The notes below the pieces were generated by a model that was not told the origin of the DNA, did not search any database, and saw only the letters and a list, made by a program, of their open reading frames with translations. Shown here piece by piece: positions 1 through 7,161 of a stretch of 8,177 nucleotides of DNA. Each line of letters begins with the position of its first letter. Positions within the stretch are counted from its first letter, which is position 1. The DNA comes from Nitrososphaerales archaeon TH5894. Lineage in GTDB: Archaea > Thermoproteota > Nitrososphaeria > Nitrososphaerales > Nitrososphaeraceae. Location: assembly GCA_014523485.1 (NCBI GenBank), contig JAATVK010000208.1:1-8177 (forward strand), given 5' to 3'. A program made the position numbers and the translations under genes.

Positions 1-596
1 ATAGTAGGGCATATAGCAAGAAAAACTCCGCTTCCTTTTAATGCATTATAAGCTACTTCAACTGTAGTCCAGGGATCACCAAGATCAACAATTACAGCAT
101 CAAATTCATACAAATTGATTCCTTGTCGAATATCTTGTTCTATAATGGTTACATATTCATCCATCTTTGCTTTAAGAAGATTTTTTTTTGCGATTTTCAT
201 GAAGTTCGGATTAATATCGAATGAAAAAATATGTCCATTAGGTTTTACTATGCTTGCAAGAAATGTTGTTAAAGCGGCACTTCCTGTTCCTATTTCTAAT
301 ACTTTTGATCCATTTTGTATCCCACTTCGTATAGCGATATATCCAAGATCTTTTGGATAAATAATTTGAGTATTTCTCTCTGATTTCATTATAAAATCAT
401 GAATAGTGGGTTCAAGTAAGTAAATATTTTTGTGTAGAGTAGTATTTATGGACGTACCATATTCCAAGCCAATTATTGAAGAAATGTCAATAATTCCTAA
501 GTGCGTATGCATCATTTTTTCTTCTTCTACTTTTATAAGCCACTTCTTATTCATGGTATGATAAAGTAATACGTAGTTACCTACAGTGATTTTCAT
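1..596 (-). CDS. trmI: tRNA (adenine-N1)-methyltransferase, TrmI family (partial, 3' end missing)
   Basis: This is the 5' part (198 complete codons) of a class I SAM-dependent methyltransferase. The family methylates N1 of adenine 58 in the tRNA T-loop, and in some archaea also A57, usually as a homotetramer in the cytoplasm. Translating the minus strand shows an N-terminal beta domain (GNYVLL and KKWLIKVE, about residues 6-24). The TrmI signature YPKD follows at 80-83. The SAM-binding motif I, VLEIGTGSAALT, is at 99-110, an acidic ribose-contact strand SFDIN at 125-129, and the motif IV-like DLGDPW at 171-176. The ATG at 594-596 fits the family N-terminus. No Shine-Dalgarno is visible. It lies 60 bases downstream of argS on the same strand, with a possible promoter of its own in the gap. 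The frame is intact up to the window edge, so the truncation is due to the window. The family call is strong; the exact target base (57 and/or 58) is not readable from sequence. Confidence 0.85.
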   Translation of the reverse strand, partial: MKITVGNYVLLYHTMNKKWLIKVEEEKMMHTHLGIIDISSIIGLEYGTSINTTLHKNIYLLEPTIHDFIMKSERNTQIIYPKDLGYIAIRSGIQNGSKVLEIGTGSAALTTFLASIVKPNGHIFSFDINPNFMKIAKKNLLKAKMDEYVTIIEQDIRQGINLYEFDAVIVDLGDPWTTVEVAYNALKGSGVFLAICPT

Positions 597-615
597 ATTA
601 TTTACTTTAAATAAT
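597..615 (-). repeat. Perfect 7-bp inverted repeat abutting the trmI start
   Basis: ATTATTT and AAATAAT form a perfect 7-bp inverted repeat with a 5-base centre, ending directly before the trmI ATG. It could be an operator half-site pair, a weak 5'-leader hairpin, or chance in AT-rich DNA. The stem contains only A and T, so RNA folding would be weak. Confidence 0.3.
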
Positions 616-630
616 CTACAATTAATATTT

Positions 631-640
631 ATTATAAAAA
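631..640 (-). promoter_or_regulatory. Possible archaeal TATA box for trmI
   Basis: On the minus strand this reads TTTTTATAAT, close to the archaeal TATA consensus. It lies 35-44 bases upstream of the trmI ATG. With the usual spacing of about 25 bases to the start site, transcription would begin around 608-613, giving a leader of only 12-17 bases. AT richness makes chance matches common, and read-through from argS is also possible. Confidence 0.4.
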
Positions 641-656
641 TACATGAGTTGAATGT

Positions 657-2612
657 TCATATTCTTGGAAAAGATTCTATTCCTAAAATTTCGAAAAGAT
701 TAGCGAGAACGTTTACAAATATTTTTACTAGCATTAGTCTGCTTAATTTCAAAATTACCTCTGCACCTAAAACAGGTATATTCTCATAAAACGAATTGAA
801 TCTAGTACATAATTTATTTGCATATTTTGTTAAAATTTTTGGATTCAGGGTATTTAATGATTCTTCTATAATTATGTTAAACTTTGATATCTCTTTAATA
901 AGATCTCGCTCAATATGGTGGTTTAAAAGATCACATCTTATTTTATCATTATTTATATTATAAAATTCTCCTAGAGAGCCATCACCTTTTTCTATAATTC
1001 TCATAGCGCGTGCAAATGAATATTGTAAATATAAAGAAGTATCTCCATCAAGGTTTAATGCTTCTTTCATATCAAATGTTATCATTTTATCTAAATCCTG
1101 TCTGAGCAAGTTGTATCTAATTGCGGAAACGGCAATTCCTTCCGCGATCTCATTAATCGTAGTATCATCGAAATCAGGGTTTCTTTTCTTGACTTCATAA
1201 CTGGCCTTACTGTGCAATTCATCCAATATAGTATCAGCATTAATAAAAATTCCTTTTCTACCTGACATATGAATAATTTTCTTGTTTATATTATCTAATT
1301 TCATTCCAATATCGTGAACACTATTAGAGCTCAGAGCAACCGTCTCATATCCAAGATATACGTATCTATTAGTACTTGGATCTATATCACTTATAACTCT
1401 AGAAATTATTTTTTGTAATCGTTCCTGTCTAGAATCGATTATGGTTATTACTTTATTAGGTCTCTTTTCCATGAAAAATATTTCAATTGGGTTTAAGTGA
1501 GTATTGGTATTTTCTGATTTTAAAATAGTTTTCCATAAAATAGATTTATCCCATTGTAAAGAAAATTTGGTATATGTAAAGGGATCGTCTACTAAATTTA
1601 ATTTCCATACTGCAAATGAAATATCTTTTGCAATATATGTAACAGTACCATCACTTCTTATTACTACCTTCTCTTCATTTTGTTCATCCCTAAGTACCCA
1701 ACAATTTACATTTTTACCTGTTGTTGAATAATATATGATATTTTTCTCTTTCAACAAATGAAATGTTTTTTCCCAAAGCTTTGATAATAAGATTTGTGAT
1801 TCTATAACAAGTAAGTCGTATCTAGATTTGATCCTCCAGCAAGATTCAAGTTGTTGTTTTACTATTTTATCAACTATGTAATTTGTAAATTGAGCTAATT
1901 CTGTGTTTCCTTGTTCTATCTCTTTAATAATCAATTTCCTTTTCTCAATTAATTCTAAATTATTATTATACAATTCATTCATTTTAACATATATTTCTCC
2001 ACAATATTGGTCAAATTTAATTTTTTTTTTGATATTATCAGAACTAAAATCAGCAAACTTAAAGGCGACAATAAGATCTGCAACTTGGACACCTGAGTCA
2101 TCTATATAGTTTAATACAATAGTTTTGTGATTTGTCAATTTAAATAACCTATATAAGGAATCACCTATTATCACATTCCTAATGTGTCCAATATGTAAGG
2201 CTTTATTTGGATTTACACTAGTATGTTCAATGACTATTTTATTATTATCACCAATATTTGGTATCAATGATTTATTTTGTTTAAATAATTTTAAGAGAAA
2301 GTTATTGAAACTGGTATAATTAATGTTAAAGTTAATATGACCAGATATGTGAGCATTTGCATTTAAAATCAAAGAATGTTTTCCTATTTTTTTTAACTGA
2401 TAATTAATAGAATTGTAAACAAGTTCCCTAGCAATTTCATTAGGTTTTTTATGTATCCTTTTGCTCAGTAAAAAAGCAATATTTGTTGTTAAATCACCGA
2501 AATCTGTTTTTGGAGGTTCGGAAACATCATATTCTATATTATCATATTGTAGGTCCATTAAAGCCTGATTAACGAGTTGCCTAATTTGGTTGATTACTTC
2601 TTTTAGGGTCAT
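657..2612 (-). CDS. argS: Arginyl-tRNA synthetase
   Basis: Class I aminoacyl-tRNA synthetase of 651 residues that charges tRNA-Arg with arginine using ATP in the cytoplasm. The N-terminal tRNA-recognition (Add-1 type) domain occupies about residues 1-100, with the typical DFGDLTTNIAF at 37-47. The catalytic core begins with EHTSVNPNKALHIGHIRN: the HIGH box is at 140-143 and Lys137 sits just before it. DDSG follows at 171-174 and RSDGTVTYIAKD at 319-330. The KMSKS position is degenerate, reading HMSGRKG at 448-454, as is common in ArgRS. The C-terminal DALR anticodon-binding domain starts near 525 (SLYLQYSFARA) and runs to the end. Length is normal for the family. The start ATG overlaps the stop of the phosphatase gene upstream (ATGA), which suggests translational coupling. 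The stop is TGA. A run of ten A residues encodes part of a Lys-Lys-Lys stretch near residues 195-197 without breaking the frame. Confidence 0.97.
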   Translation of the reverse strand: MTLKEVINQIRQLVNQALMDLQYDNIEYDVSEPPKTDFGDLTTNIAFLLSKRIHKKPNEIARELVYNSINYQLKKIGKHSLILNANAHISGHINFNINYTSFNNFLLKLFKQNKSLIPNIGDNNKIVIEHTSVNPNKALHIGHIRNVIIGDSLYRLFKLTNHKTIVLNYIDDSGVQVADLIVAFKFADFSSDNIKKKIKFDQYCGEIYVKMNELYNNNLELIEKRKLIIKEIEQGNTELAQFTNYIVDKIVKQQLESCWRIKSRYDLLVIESQILLSKLWEKTFHLLKEKNIIYYSTTGKNVNCWVLRDEQNEEKVVIRSDGTVTYIAKDISFAVWKLNLVDDPFTYTKFSLQWDKSILWKTILKSENTNTHLNPIEIFFMEKRPNKVITIIDSRQERLQKIISRVISDIDPSTNRYVYLGYETVALSSNSVHDIGMKLDNINKKIIHMSGRKGIFINADTILDELHSKASYEVKKRNPDFDDTTINEIAEGIAVSAIRYNLLRQDLDKMITFDMKEALNLDGDTSLYLQYSFARAMRIIEKGDGSLGEFYNINNDKIRCDLLNHHIERDLIKEISKFNIIIEESLNTLNPKILTKYANKLCTRFNSFYENIPVLGAEVILKLSRLMLVKIFVNVLANLFEILGIESFPRI

Positions 2613-3322
2613 TTGATAGCATTTTTACCAAAAAAATTTAACGCAATATAATCTAATGCTTCCACTAGGCCTTTTCCTGAATTTTCAGAGACGACATAAT
2701 TAGCCTTAGATTTTACAATTTCGTCCGCATGATTGAGTGCAATGCCAAAAGCACAAAATTGAAACAAAGGAATATCAGTTTCACTATCTCCAATTGTTAC
2801 TGTTTCAGAAGGTTTTATTCTCAAAATTTCTAATGCTTTTGCCAGACCAGTCGCCTTATTGATTCCTATATTGTTAATATGAAAGGAATATTTGCTATCA
2901 CTTAGATCTAAACTAAGGTTATTATCTTTAAGGATTTGCTTTCCTACTTCAATGTCGAAAGACCTCTCTAATACGACCTCTGTCATTCGATCAAAAACAT
3001 TTTTTAATTTAACATTTTCCAATTTTCTTGTTAAGATTCTATATCCATACATACATTTCTCCTTGTTTCCCAGAAGAATATGTTTAGTCGGACTGATAGT
3101 AACAACGCCTCCATTTTCCCCCACTGCTATTTTAGTCGTCCCTCCAAATACAGATAACATGTAGGCTTCGACAGAAGATCGGCCTGTTACATAGATAATT
3201 CTATAACCTAATTTTTCTAATGTTCTAAGATTTTGCATAGCAGGAAGATGTATCATCCCTCCACCATTCTCAGTCAAAGTACCATCAATATCAATTGCAA
3301 AAGCTTTAATTAATGAGATCAT
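2609..3322 (-). CDS. Phosphoglycolate phosphatase, archaeal HAD type
   Basis: A 237-residue HAD-superfamily hydrolase that resembles the archaeal phosphoglycolate phosphatase family typified by Thermoplasma TA0175. That family hydrolyses 2-phosphoglycolate to glycolate with Mg2+. All four HAD motifs are visible. Motif I is DIDGTLT, with nucleophile Asp11 and acid/base Asp13. Motif II is VTGRS, with Thr46. Motif III has Lys156 in GINKATG. Motif IV is GDSETD, with Asp179 and Asp183. The region between motifs II and III is long enough for a type IIB cap. The ATG start places motif I ten residues in, as usual. It lies 56 bases after purF, and its TGA stop overlaps the argS ATG. Related SPP-like and Cof-type phosphatases share these motifs, so the HAD assignment is near certain while the substrate is inferred from family length and pattern. 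Confidence 0.82.
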   Translation of the reverse strand: MISLIKAFAIDIDGTLTENGGGMIHLPAMQNLRTLEKLGYRIIYVTGRSSVEAYMLSVFGGTTKIAVGENGGVVTISPTKHILLGNKEKCMYGYRILTRKLENVKLKNVFDRMTEVVLERSFDIEVGKQILKDNNLSLDLSDSKYSFHINNIGINKATGLAKALEILRIKPSETVTIGDSETDIPLFQFCAFGIALNHADEIVKSKANYVVSENSGKGLVEALDYIALNFFGKNAIK

Positions 3323-3356
3323 AGTAGAATTTTAACGTTTTCAATCTTATCCTTTC

Positions 3357-3386
3357 AAAAAAATATTTAGAGAAACTTTCATTCTC
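3357..3386 (-). terminator. Possible hairpin plus T-run terminator at the end of purF (or TATA box of the phosphatase gene)
   Basis: On the minus strand GAGAA and TTCTC form a perfect 5-bp stem around a 7-base loop that contains the purF TGA stop. This is followed by TAAATA and a run of seven T residues. It looks like an intrinsic terminator, and T-runs alone can terminate archaeal polymerase. The stretch TAAATATTT at 3361-3369 could equally serve as a TATA box for the phosphatase gene, lying 39-47 bases before its ATG. The two roles are not exclusive. The stem is short and partly coding. Confidence 0.35.
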
Positions 3387-4815
3387 CTTTTACTTCTTTT
3401 CTTGTTCTAAACTTTGGTGTTATCCCTAGAGAACTATAATTTCCAGTTGAACAGGTAAAACATAATTCTTCTTCTGGTATCCCTATTGCTTTAGCAAGAT
3501 TTTTTGTATCGTTATAGAATACTTTATCCGCACCAATTAATTTACTTATTTTTTCATTCAGTCCTAATTTTTGTCCATTATTTACAAATTTATGATTTGC
3601 TAATAGTTCATCCATAGAAGGAAAATCTATGCCTGCGTAACAAGGAAACTGAACAGGAGGATAAGTAACTATCATATAGATTTTGTTGGCTCCTGCTTCT
3701 CTCAGGGTATGAATAATAGATGCGGAGCTGGTACCTCGAATTATACTGTCGTCGATTATTACCACATTTTTACCTTCAATAATGTCTTTGATAGGAAGTA
3801 TTCCTTTATTTATTTCGATTCTATCAGATTGATATGGTTCGATAAAACTCCTTAATGCACCTTTATTGATATGTCTATCCTTCACTAATCCTTCCTCAAA
3901 AGGTAATCCTGTTTGTTGCGCATACCCTAATGCTGCTGGCCTTGCGGAATCAGGAACTGGAACGACCAAGTCTGCTGAAGGAATTGAGAACATCTTACCC
4001 AAAATTTCTCCCATCCTTTTTCTAGCCGCATATATATTCACACCTTCCATTATACTTACTGGATGGGCAAAGTATGTATATTCAAACGCACAATGGGCAT
4101 GAGGTTTATCGGAAGAAAATTTTTCAGTTTGTAAACCATTCATATTTATTTTAATTAATTCTCCTGGTTCTACGTCTCTTATTAAATAAGCCCCCAGTGC
4201 AGAAAAGGCACAGGATTCCGATGCAACAATATATGTATTTGTCTCTTTGTGAAATCCCAAAACCAATGGTCTAAAACCTTTTGAATCTCTTGCAGCATAA
4301 ACAGATCCATTGTCGGTCATAAAGGTGAAACAAAACGAACCTATCATCTCTTTTTTTAAAATTTTTATAGCATCCGTTACATTCATCTTAATAGAAAGAT
4401 GCTCTACAAGCCTTTTAGCGGCAATAAAGGTATCACTCATTGTTTGGGGGGTAAAGGTACAACCTCCAACCATATTTGCCAATTCTTCAACATTTGCAAT
4501 TGTTCCATTATGAGCAATACACAAATCTTTAACTTTTAAAGGCTGAGCATTTTCTATAGTACTCTTTCCAAAAGTAGAATACCTAACATGACCTATTCCA
4601 GCATTTGATTTGTAAGTTCTAGCAATATTCTTAAAATGATCCGCATATTTCGAAACCAGACCTAGTTGTCTGAATGGTTTCTTTTTAGGTATAGCTATTC
4701 CCCATGATTCTTGACCCCTATGCTGAAGAGCCCGTAAAGAATCAATGAGAAAAGGAATGACATTATGTTGATCTAAAGAAAAAACACCTACAACACCGCA
4801 ATTTTCTGTTACCAT
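3379..4815 (-). CDS. purF: Amidophosphoribosyltransferase (glutamine PRPP amidotransferase)
   Basis: A 478-residue enzyme that makes 5-phosphoribosylamine from PRPP and glutamine, the first committed step of purine synthesis. The N-terminal nucleophile glutaminase domain begins after a five-residue leader MVTEN, so Cys6 should become the catalytic N-terminal Cys. HRGQESWGI is at 32-40, GHVRYSTFG at 75-83 and the oxyanion-site AHNGT at 101-105. The phosphoribosyltransferase domain follows, with VPVPDSARPAA at 285-295 and the PRPP loop VVIIDDSIIRGTSS at 351-364. Cys242, Cys392, Cys452 and Cys455 match the four ligands of the 4Fe-4S cluster in Bacillus-type PurF. This suggests a processed, iron-sulfur-bearing enzyme. 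The start is fixed by the leader and by stop codons just upstream. It lies 95 bases downstream of purL on the same strand, with a candidate promoter in the gap. There is no Shine-Dalgarno. Stop TGA. Confidence 0.97.
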   Translation of the reverse strand: MVTENCGVVGVFSLDQHNVIPFLIDSLRALQHRGQESWGIAIPKKKPFRQLGLVSKYADHFKNIARTYKSNAGIGHVRYSTFGKSTIENAQPLKVKDLCIAHNGTIANVEELANMVGGCTFTPQTMSDTFIAAKRLVEHLSIKMNVTDAIKILKKEMIGSFCFTFMTDNGSVYAARDSKGFRPLVLGFHKETNTYIVASESCAFSALGAYLIRDVEPGELIKINMNGLQTEKFSSDKPHAHCAFEYTYFAHPVSIMEGVNIYAARKRMGEILGKMFSIPSADLVVPVPDSARPAALGYAQQTGLPFEEGLVKDRHINKGALRSFIEPYQSDRIEINKGILPIKDIIEGKNVVIIDDSIIRGTSSASIIHTLREAGANKIYMIVTYPPVQFPCYAGIDFPSMDELLANHKFVNNGQKLGLNEKISKLIGADKVFYNDTKNLAKAIGIPEEELCFTCSTGNYSSLGITPKFRTRKEVKGE

Positions 4816-4843
4816 TTCAATATACCATTAATTAAGCTGTCAA

Positions 4844-4853
4844 AATATTTTAA
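4844..4853 (-). promoter_or_regulatory. Possible TATA box for purF
   Basis: The minus strand reads TTAAAATATT about 29-38 bases before the purF ATG, which predicts a transcript start within some ten bases of the start codon. The 95-base purL-purF gap is long for a tightly coupled operon and would leave room for a separate promoter. The rest of the gap shows an isolated G5 run after the purL stop (around 4893-4897) and no convincing hairpin. Confidence 0.4.
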
Positions 4854-4910
4854 TCATATGTCTTGTCAGTAAAGTCTTTTAACAAAATAAATCCCCCTTA
4901 ATTTAATTCA

Positions 4911-7136
4911 CTAATTTTCCATAATTGAGGTTAAATTTTCATAATATTTTTTTGCGATTTCCATTTCTAAATTTATAATTTTTTTATTTTTTGAAGCAAA
5001 TGTAATATTATCTCCATCATCCATGACTTTGCCAATTTTTGAATATTTTAAGTTTTTATATCTAGAAAATGCTTTTTCAAGTTTCTCTTCATTTTCTGTT
5101 CCAATGATAAATCTCGAAGGGGTTTCAGAAAAAAGAAGAAAATCTATTCTTTCACAGCTATGAGGTACCTTATCTAAGTCAATGTTGATTCCACAAGTAG
5201 AATCAATTGCCATCTCTGTCAATGTTATAGAGAGGCCTCCCTTTGAACAATCGTGAGAACAACTAATTAAATGTTCTCTATTAATTTTTAAAATTATCTC
5301 TGAGTTAATGGAGTCAATTTGTAAATCTAGTTTTGGAACAATCCCCCCTATTACTCCATTTAGGTACTGGAAATATTCTGAACCACCCATTTCATTACCC
5401 GTGATTCCTACGATATATAATGTGTCCCCAGGAGATGGACGAATTTTCGAGATACATTTCATGCTTTCGATAAGACCCAACATTCCTATTACTGGCGAGG
5501 GTTTTATAGGTCCAATTTTAGTTTCATTATAAAAACTGACTTTCCCACCAACAATTGGAATTTTATTGAAACTGCTAAAATCAATCATTGCTTTTATACA
5601 TTTTTGAAATGACCAAAAAATTTCTGGGTTTTCAGGATTTCCAAATTGTAGATGATCAACTATTCCTATTGGGTTTCCACCTGAGGAAATTATATTTGCT
5701 CTGGCTTCAGAAAGACATGATAAAGTACCTTCATAAGGATCTTGATAACATAGTTTGGAATTTCCATCTAGGGTTGCTGCCAAGAATTTATCATTTGCTA
5801 ATTTTATGACTGCACAATCTGTTATTCCTGGCCTCACAATAGTTCTTAGTCCTATTTCATGATCAAATTGCTGAAATATCCAATGCTTCAAGGCAATAGT
5901 AGGATTAGCCAGCATATTTAGAAGGGTTTTATTCAGGTTATATGGAAGCTTCAAAAAGATTTTCTTGACGCTCAAATTATCAATATATTTAGGCTTTTTA
6001 CTATTTCTATTCAACAATGGAGCATATGCAATCAAATGTGAAGGCATTTTTGCAATAGTTTTTCCATTTTTATATATTACAAGGTTTTTATGATTTTTAA
6101 CTCTCCCAATTATAGCGAAGGGAACCTCATATTTATTAAGTATTTTTGCAAAACTTTTAAAATTCCATTCGTTAGTGATATATAACATTCTTTCTTGTGA
6201 TTCAGAGATCATGATTTCTTGAGGTTCCATATCACGATATTTAACAGGAACTTTATCCAGATCAATGTCAAAACCTTTATTTAAATTGGCGGAAGTTTCC
6301 GAAAGGCAACAAGACAAGCCTCCTCCTCCCAGATCTTTCACAGCTTTTAGAATATCAGCTTCAATAGCTTCTTTAGTGACTTCAATTAATAATTTCTCCA
6401 TAAAAGGATCAGGTATTTGAACGGCAGATCGATCTTCTTTTGCCAAATCCTTAGATGCAAATGATGCACCATGGATGCCATCTCTCCCAGTACTACTGCC
6501 TGCTAGGATGATAATATCATTTTCTTGGATAATATTCTTTATCAAATTCTTTTTTTTTCCAAATCCTATTGCTGCAACATCAACTAAACAATAATTTGTG
6601 AAAGATTCATCAAATTCAACCTCACCTCCTACTGTAGGAATTCCTATACAATTTCCATAATCAGCTATTCCTCTTACCACATTTTTCAATAGCCATTTAG
6701 AATGTGAATATAATTCATTATTTTCTCTTCTTGATATTTTGATTTCCTTTGAGGCAAATGGCGAAGTTATGTGTCCAAATCGTAAGGCATTTAGTATAGC
6801 AATTGGCATAGTTCCCATAGAAATAATGTCACGTATTATTCCTCCCACTCCTGTAGCGGCACCTCCATAGGGTTCAACAGCTGATGGATGATTATGACTT
6901 TCTATGTGTATGGTGATTACATCACCATTACCGACATCAATGATTCCTGCATCATAGCCCGGCCCTTTTATGATCCTTTCCGCATCAGAAGATAATAATT
7001 GGATATATTTTTTAGAAGATTTATATGAACAATGTTCTGACCATTGAGCTCCCACAATTTCTTTTTCTAAAAAATTTGGTTCATGCTTTAATTTTTTTTT
7101 GAGATATTGTAATTCTGAATGACTTAAGATTTCCAA
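4911..7136 (-). CDS. purL: Phosphoribosylformylglycinamidine synthase subunit PurL (small type)
   Basis: A 741-residue synthetase subunit that converts FGAR to FGAM with ATP, using ammonia supplied by PurQ. This is the fourth step of purine synthesis, in a complex that normally also needs PurS. The N-terminus carries QWSEHCSYKS at 31-40 with the conserved His35. GPGYDAGIIDVGNGD is at 58-72, the nucleotide and metal site ESHNHPSA at 79-86 and GGAATGVGG at 91-99. The first glycine-rich loop DLGGGGLS is at 268-275. The internal duplication follows, with DPYEGTLSCLSEARAN at 466-481, IVGGKVSFYNET at 528-539 and a second loop containing HDCSKGGLS. The length fits the small PurL rather than the roughly 1,300-residue fused enzyme. 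The start is a TTG at 7134-7136: a TAG lies in frame two codons upstream, and no ATG occurs before the conserved QWSEH motif. It lies 25 bases after purQ. Stop TAG. Confidence 0.96.
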   Translation of the reverse strand: MEILSHSELQYLKKKLKHEPNFLEKEIVGAQWSEHCSYKSSKKYIQLLSSDAERIIKGPGYDAGIIDVGNGDVITIHIESHNHPSAVEPYGGAATGVGGIIRDIISMGTMPIAILNALRFGHITSPFASKEIKISRRENNELYSHSKWLLKNVVRGIADYGNCIGIPTVGGEVEFDESFTNYCLVDVAAIGFGKKKNLIKNIIQENDIIILAGSSTGRDGIHGASFASKDLAKEDRSAVQIPDPFMEKLLIEVTKEAIEADILKAVKDLGGGGLSCCLSETSANLNKGFDIDLDKVPVKYRDMEPQEIMISESQERMLYITNEWNFKSFAKILNKYEVPFAIIGRVKNHKNLVIYKNGKTIAKMPSHLIAYAPLLNRNSKKPKYIDNLSVKKIFLKLPYNLNKTLLNMLANPTIALKHWIFQQFDHEIGLRTIVRPGITDCAVIKLANDKFLAATLDGNSKLCYQDPYEGTLSCLSEARANIISSGGNPIGIVDHLQFGNPENPEIFWSFQKCIKAMIDFSSFNKIPIVGGKVSFYNETKIGPIKPSPVIGMLGLIESMKCISKIRPSPGDTLYIVGITGNEMGGSEYFQYLNGVIGGIVPKLDLQIDSINSEIILKINREHLISCSHDCSKGGLSITLTEMAIDSTCGINIDLDKVPHSCERIDFLLFSETPSRFIIGTENEEKLEKAFSRYKNLKYSKIGKVMDDGDNITFASKNKKIINLEMEIAKKYYENLTSIMEN

Positions 7137-7138
7137 AT

Positions 7139-7161
7139 ACTATCTATGATAGTTCCACTAT
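7139..7161. repeat. Overlapping inverted repeats in the purQ-purL gap
   Basis: The 25-base gap is almost filled by three copies of one short unit in alternating orientation. On the plus strand ACTATC (7139-7144) pairs with GATAGT (7148-7153) across three bases. ATAGT (7149-7153) pairs with ACTAT (7157-7161) across another three. The two possible hairpins share the central arm and are therefore mutually exclusive in RNA. The repeats sit just before the TTG start of purL. Whether they act on translation, bind a regulator or are chance is unknown. Confidence 0.45.

Noticed and set aside
115..360. Open frame on the plus strand inside the trmI region
   Set aside because: It lies antisense to a frame with clear methyltransferase motifs and shows no recognisable protein features.
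2892..3164. 90-codon plus-strand frame across the phosphatase gene
   Set aside because: It is a shadow of the HAD gene, whose motifs on the minus strand explain the reading frame.
4828..4835. TTAATTAA palindrome upstream of purF as an operator
   Set aside because: An 8-bp AT-only palindrome is expected by chance at this composition, and a similar string occurs inside the phosphatase coding region.
5308..5809. Two plus-strand frames of over 70 codons within purL
   Set aside because: Both are antisense to conserved PurL segments and have no upstream signals or family resemblance.
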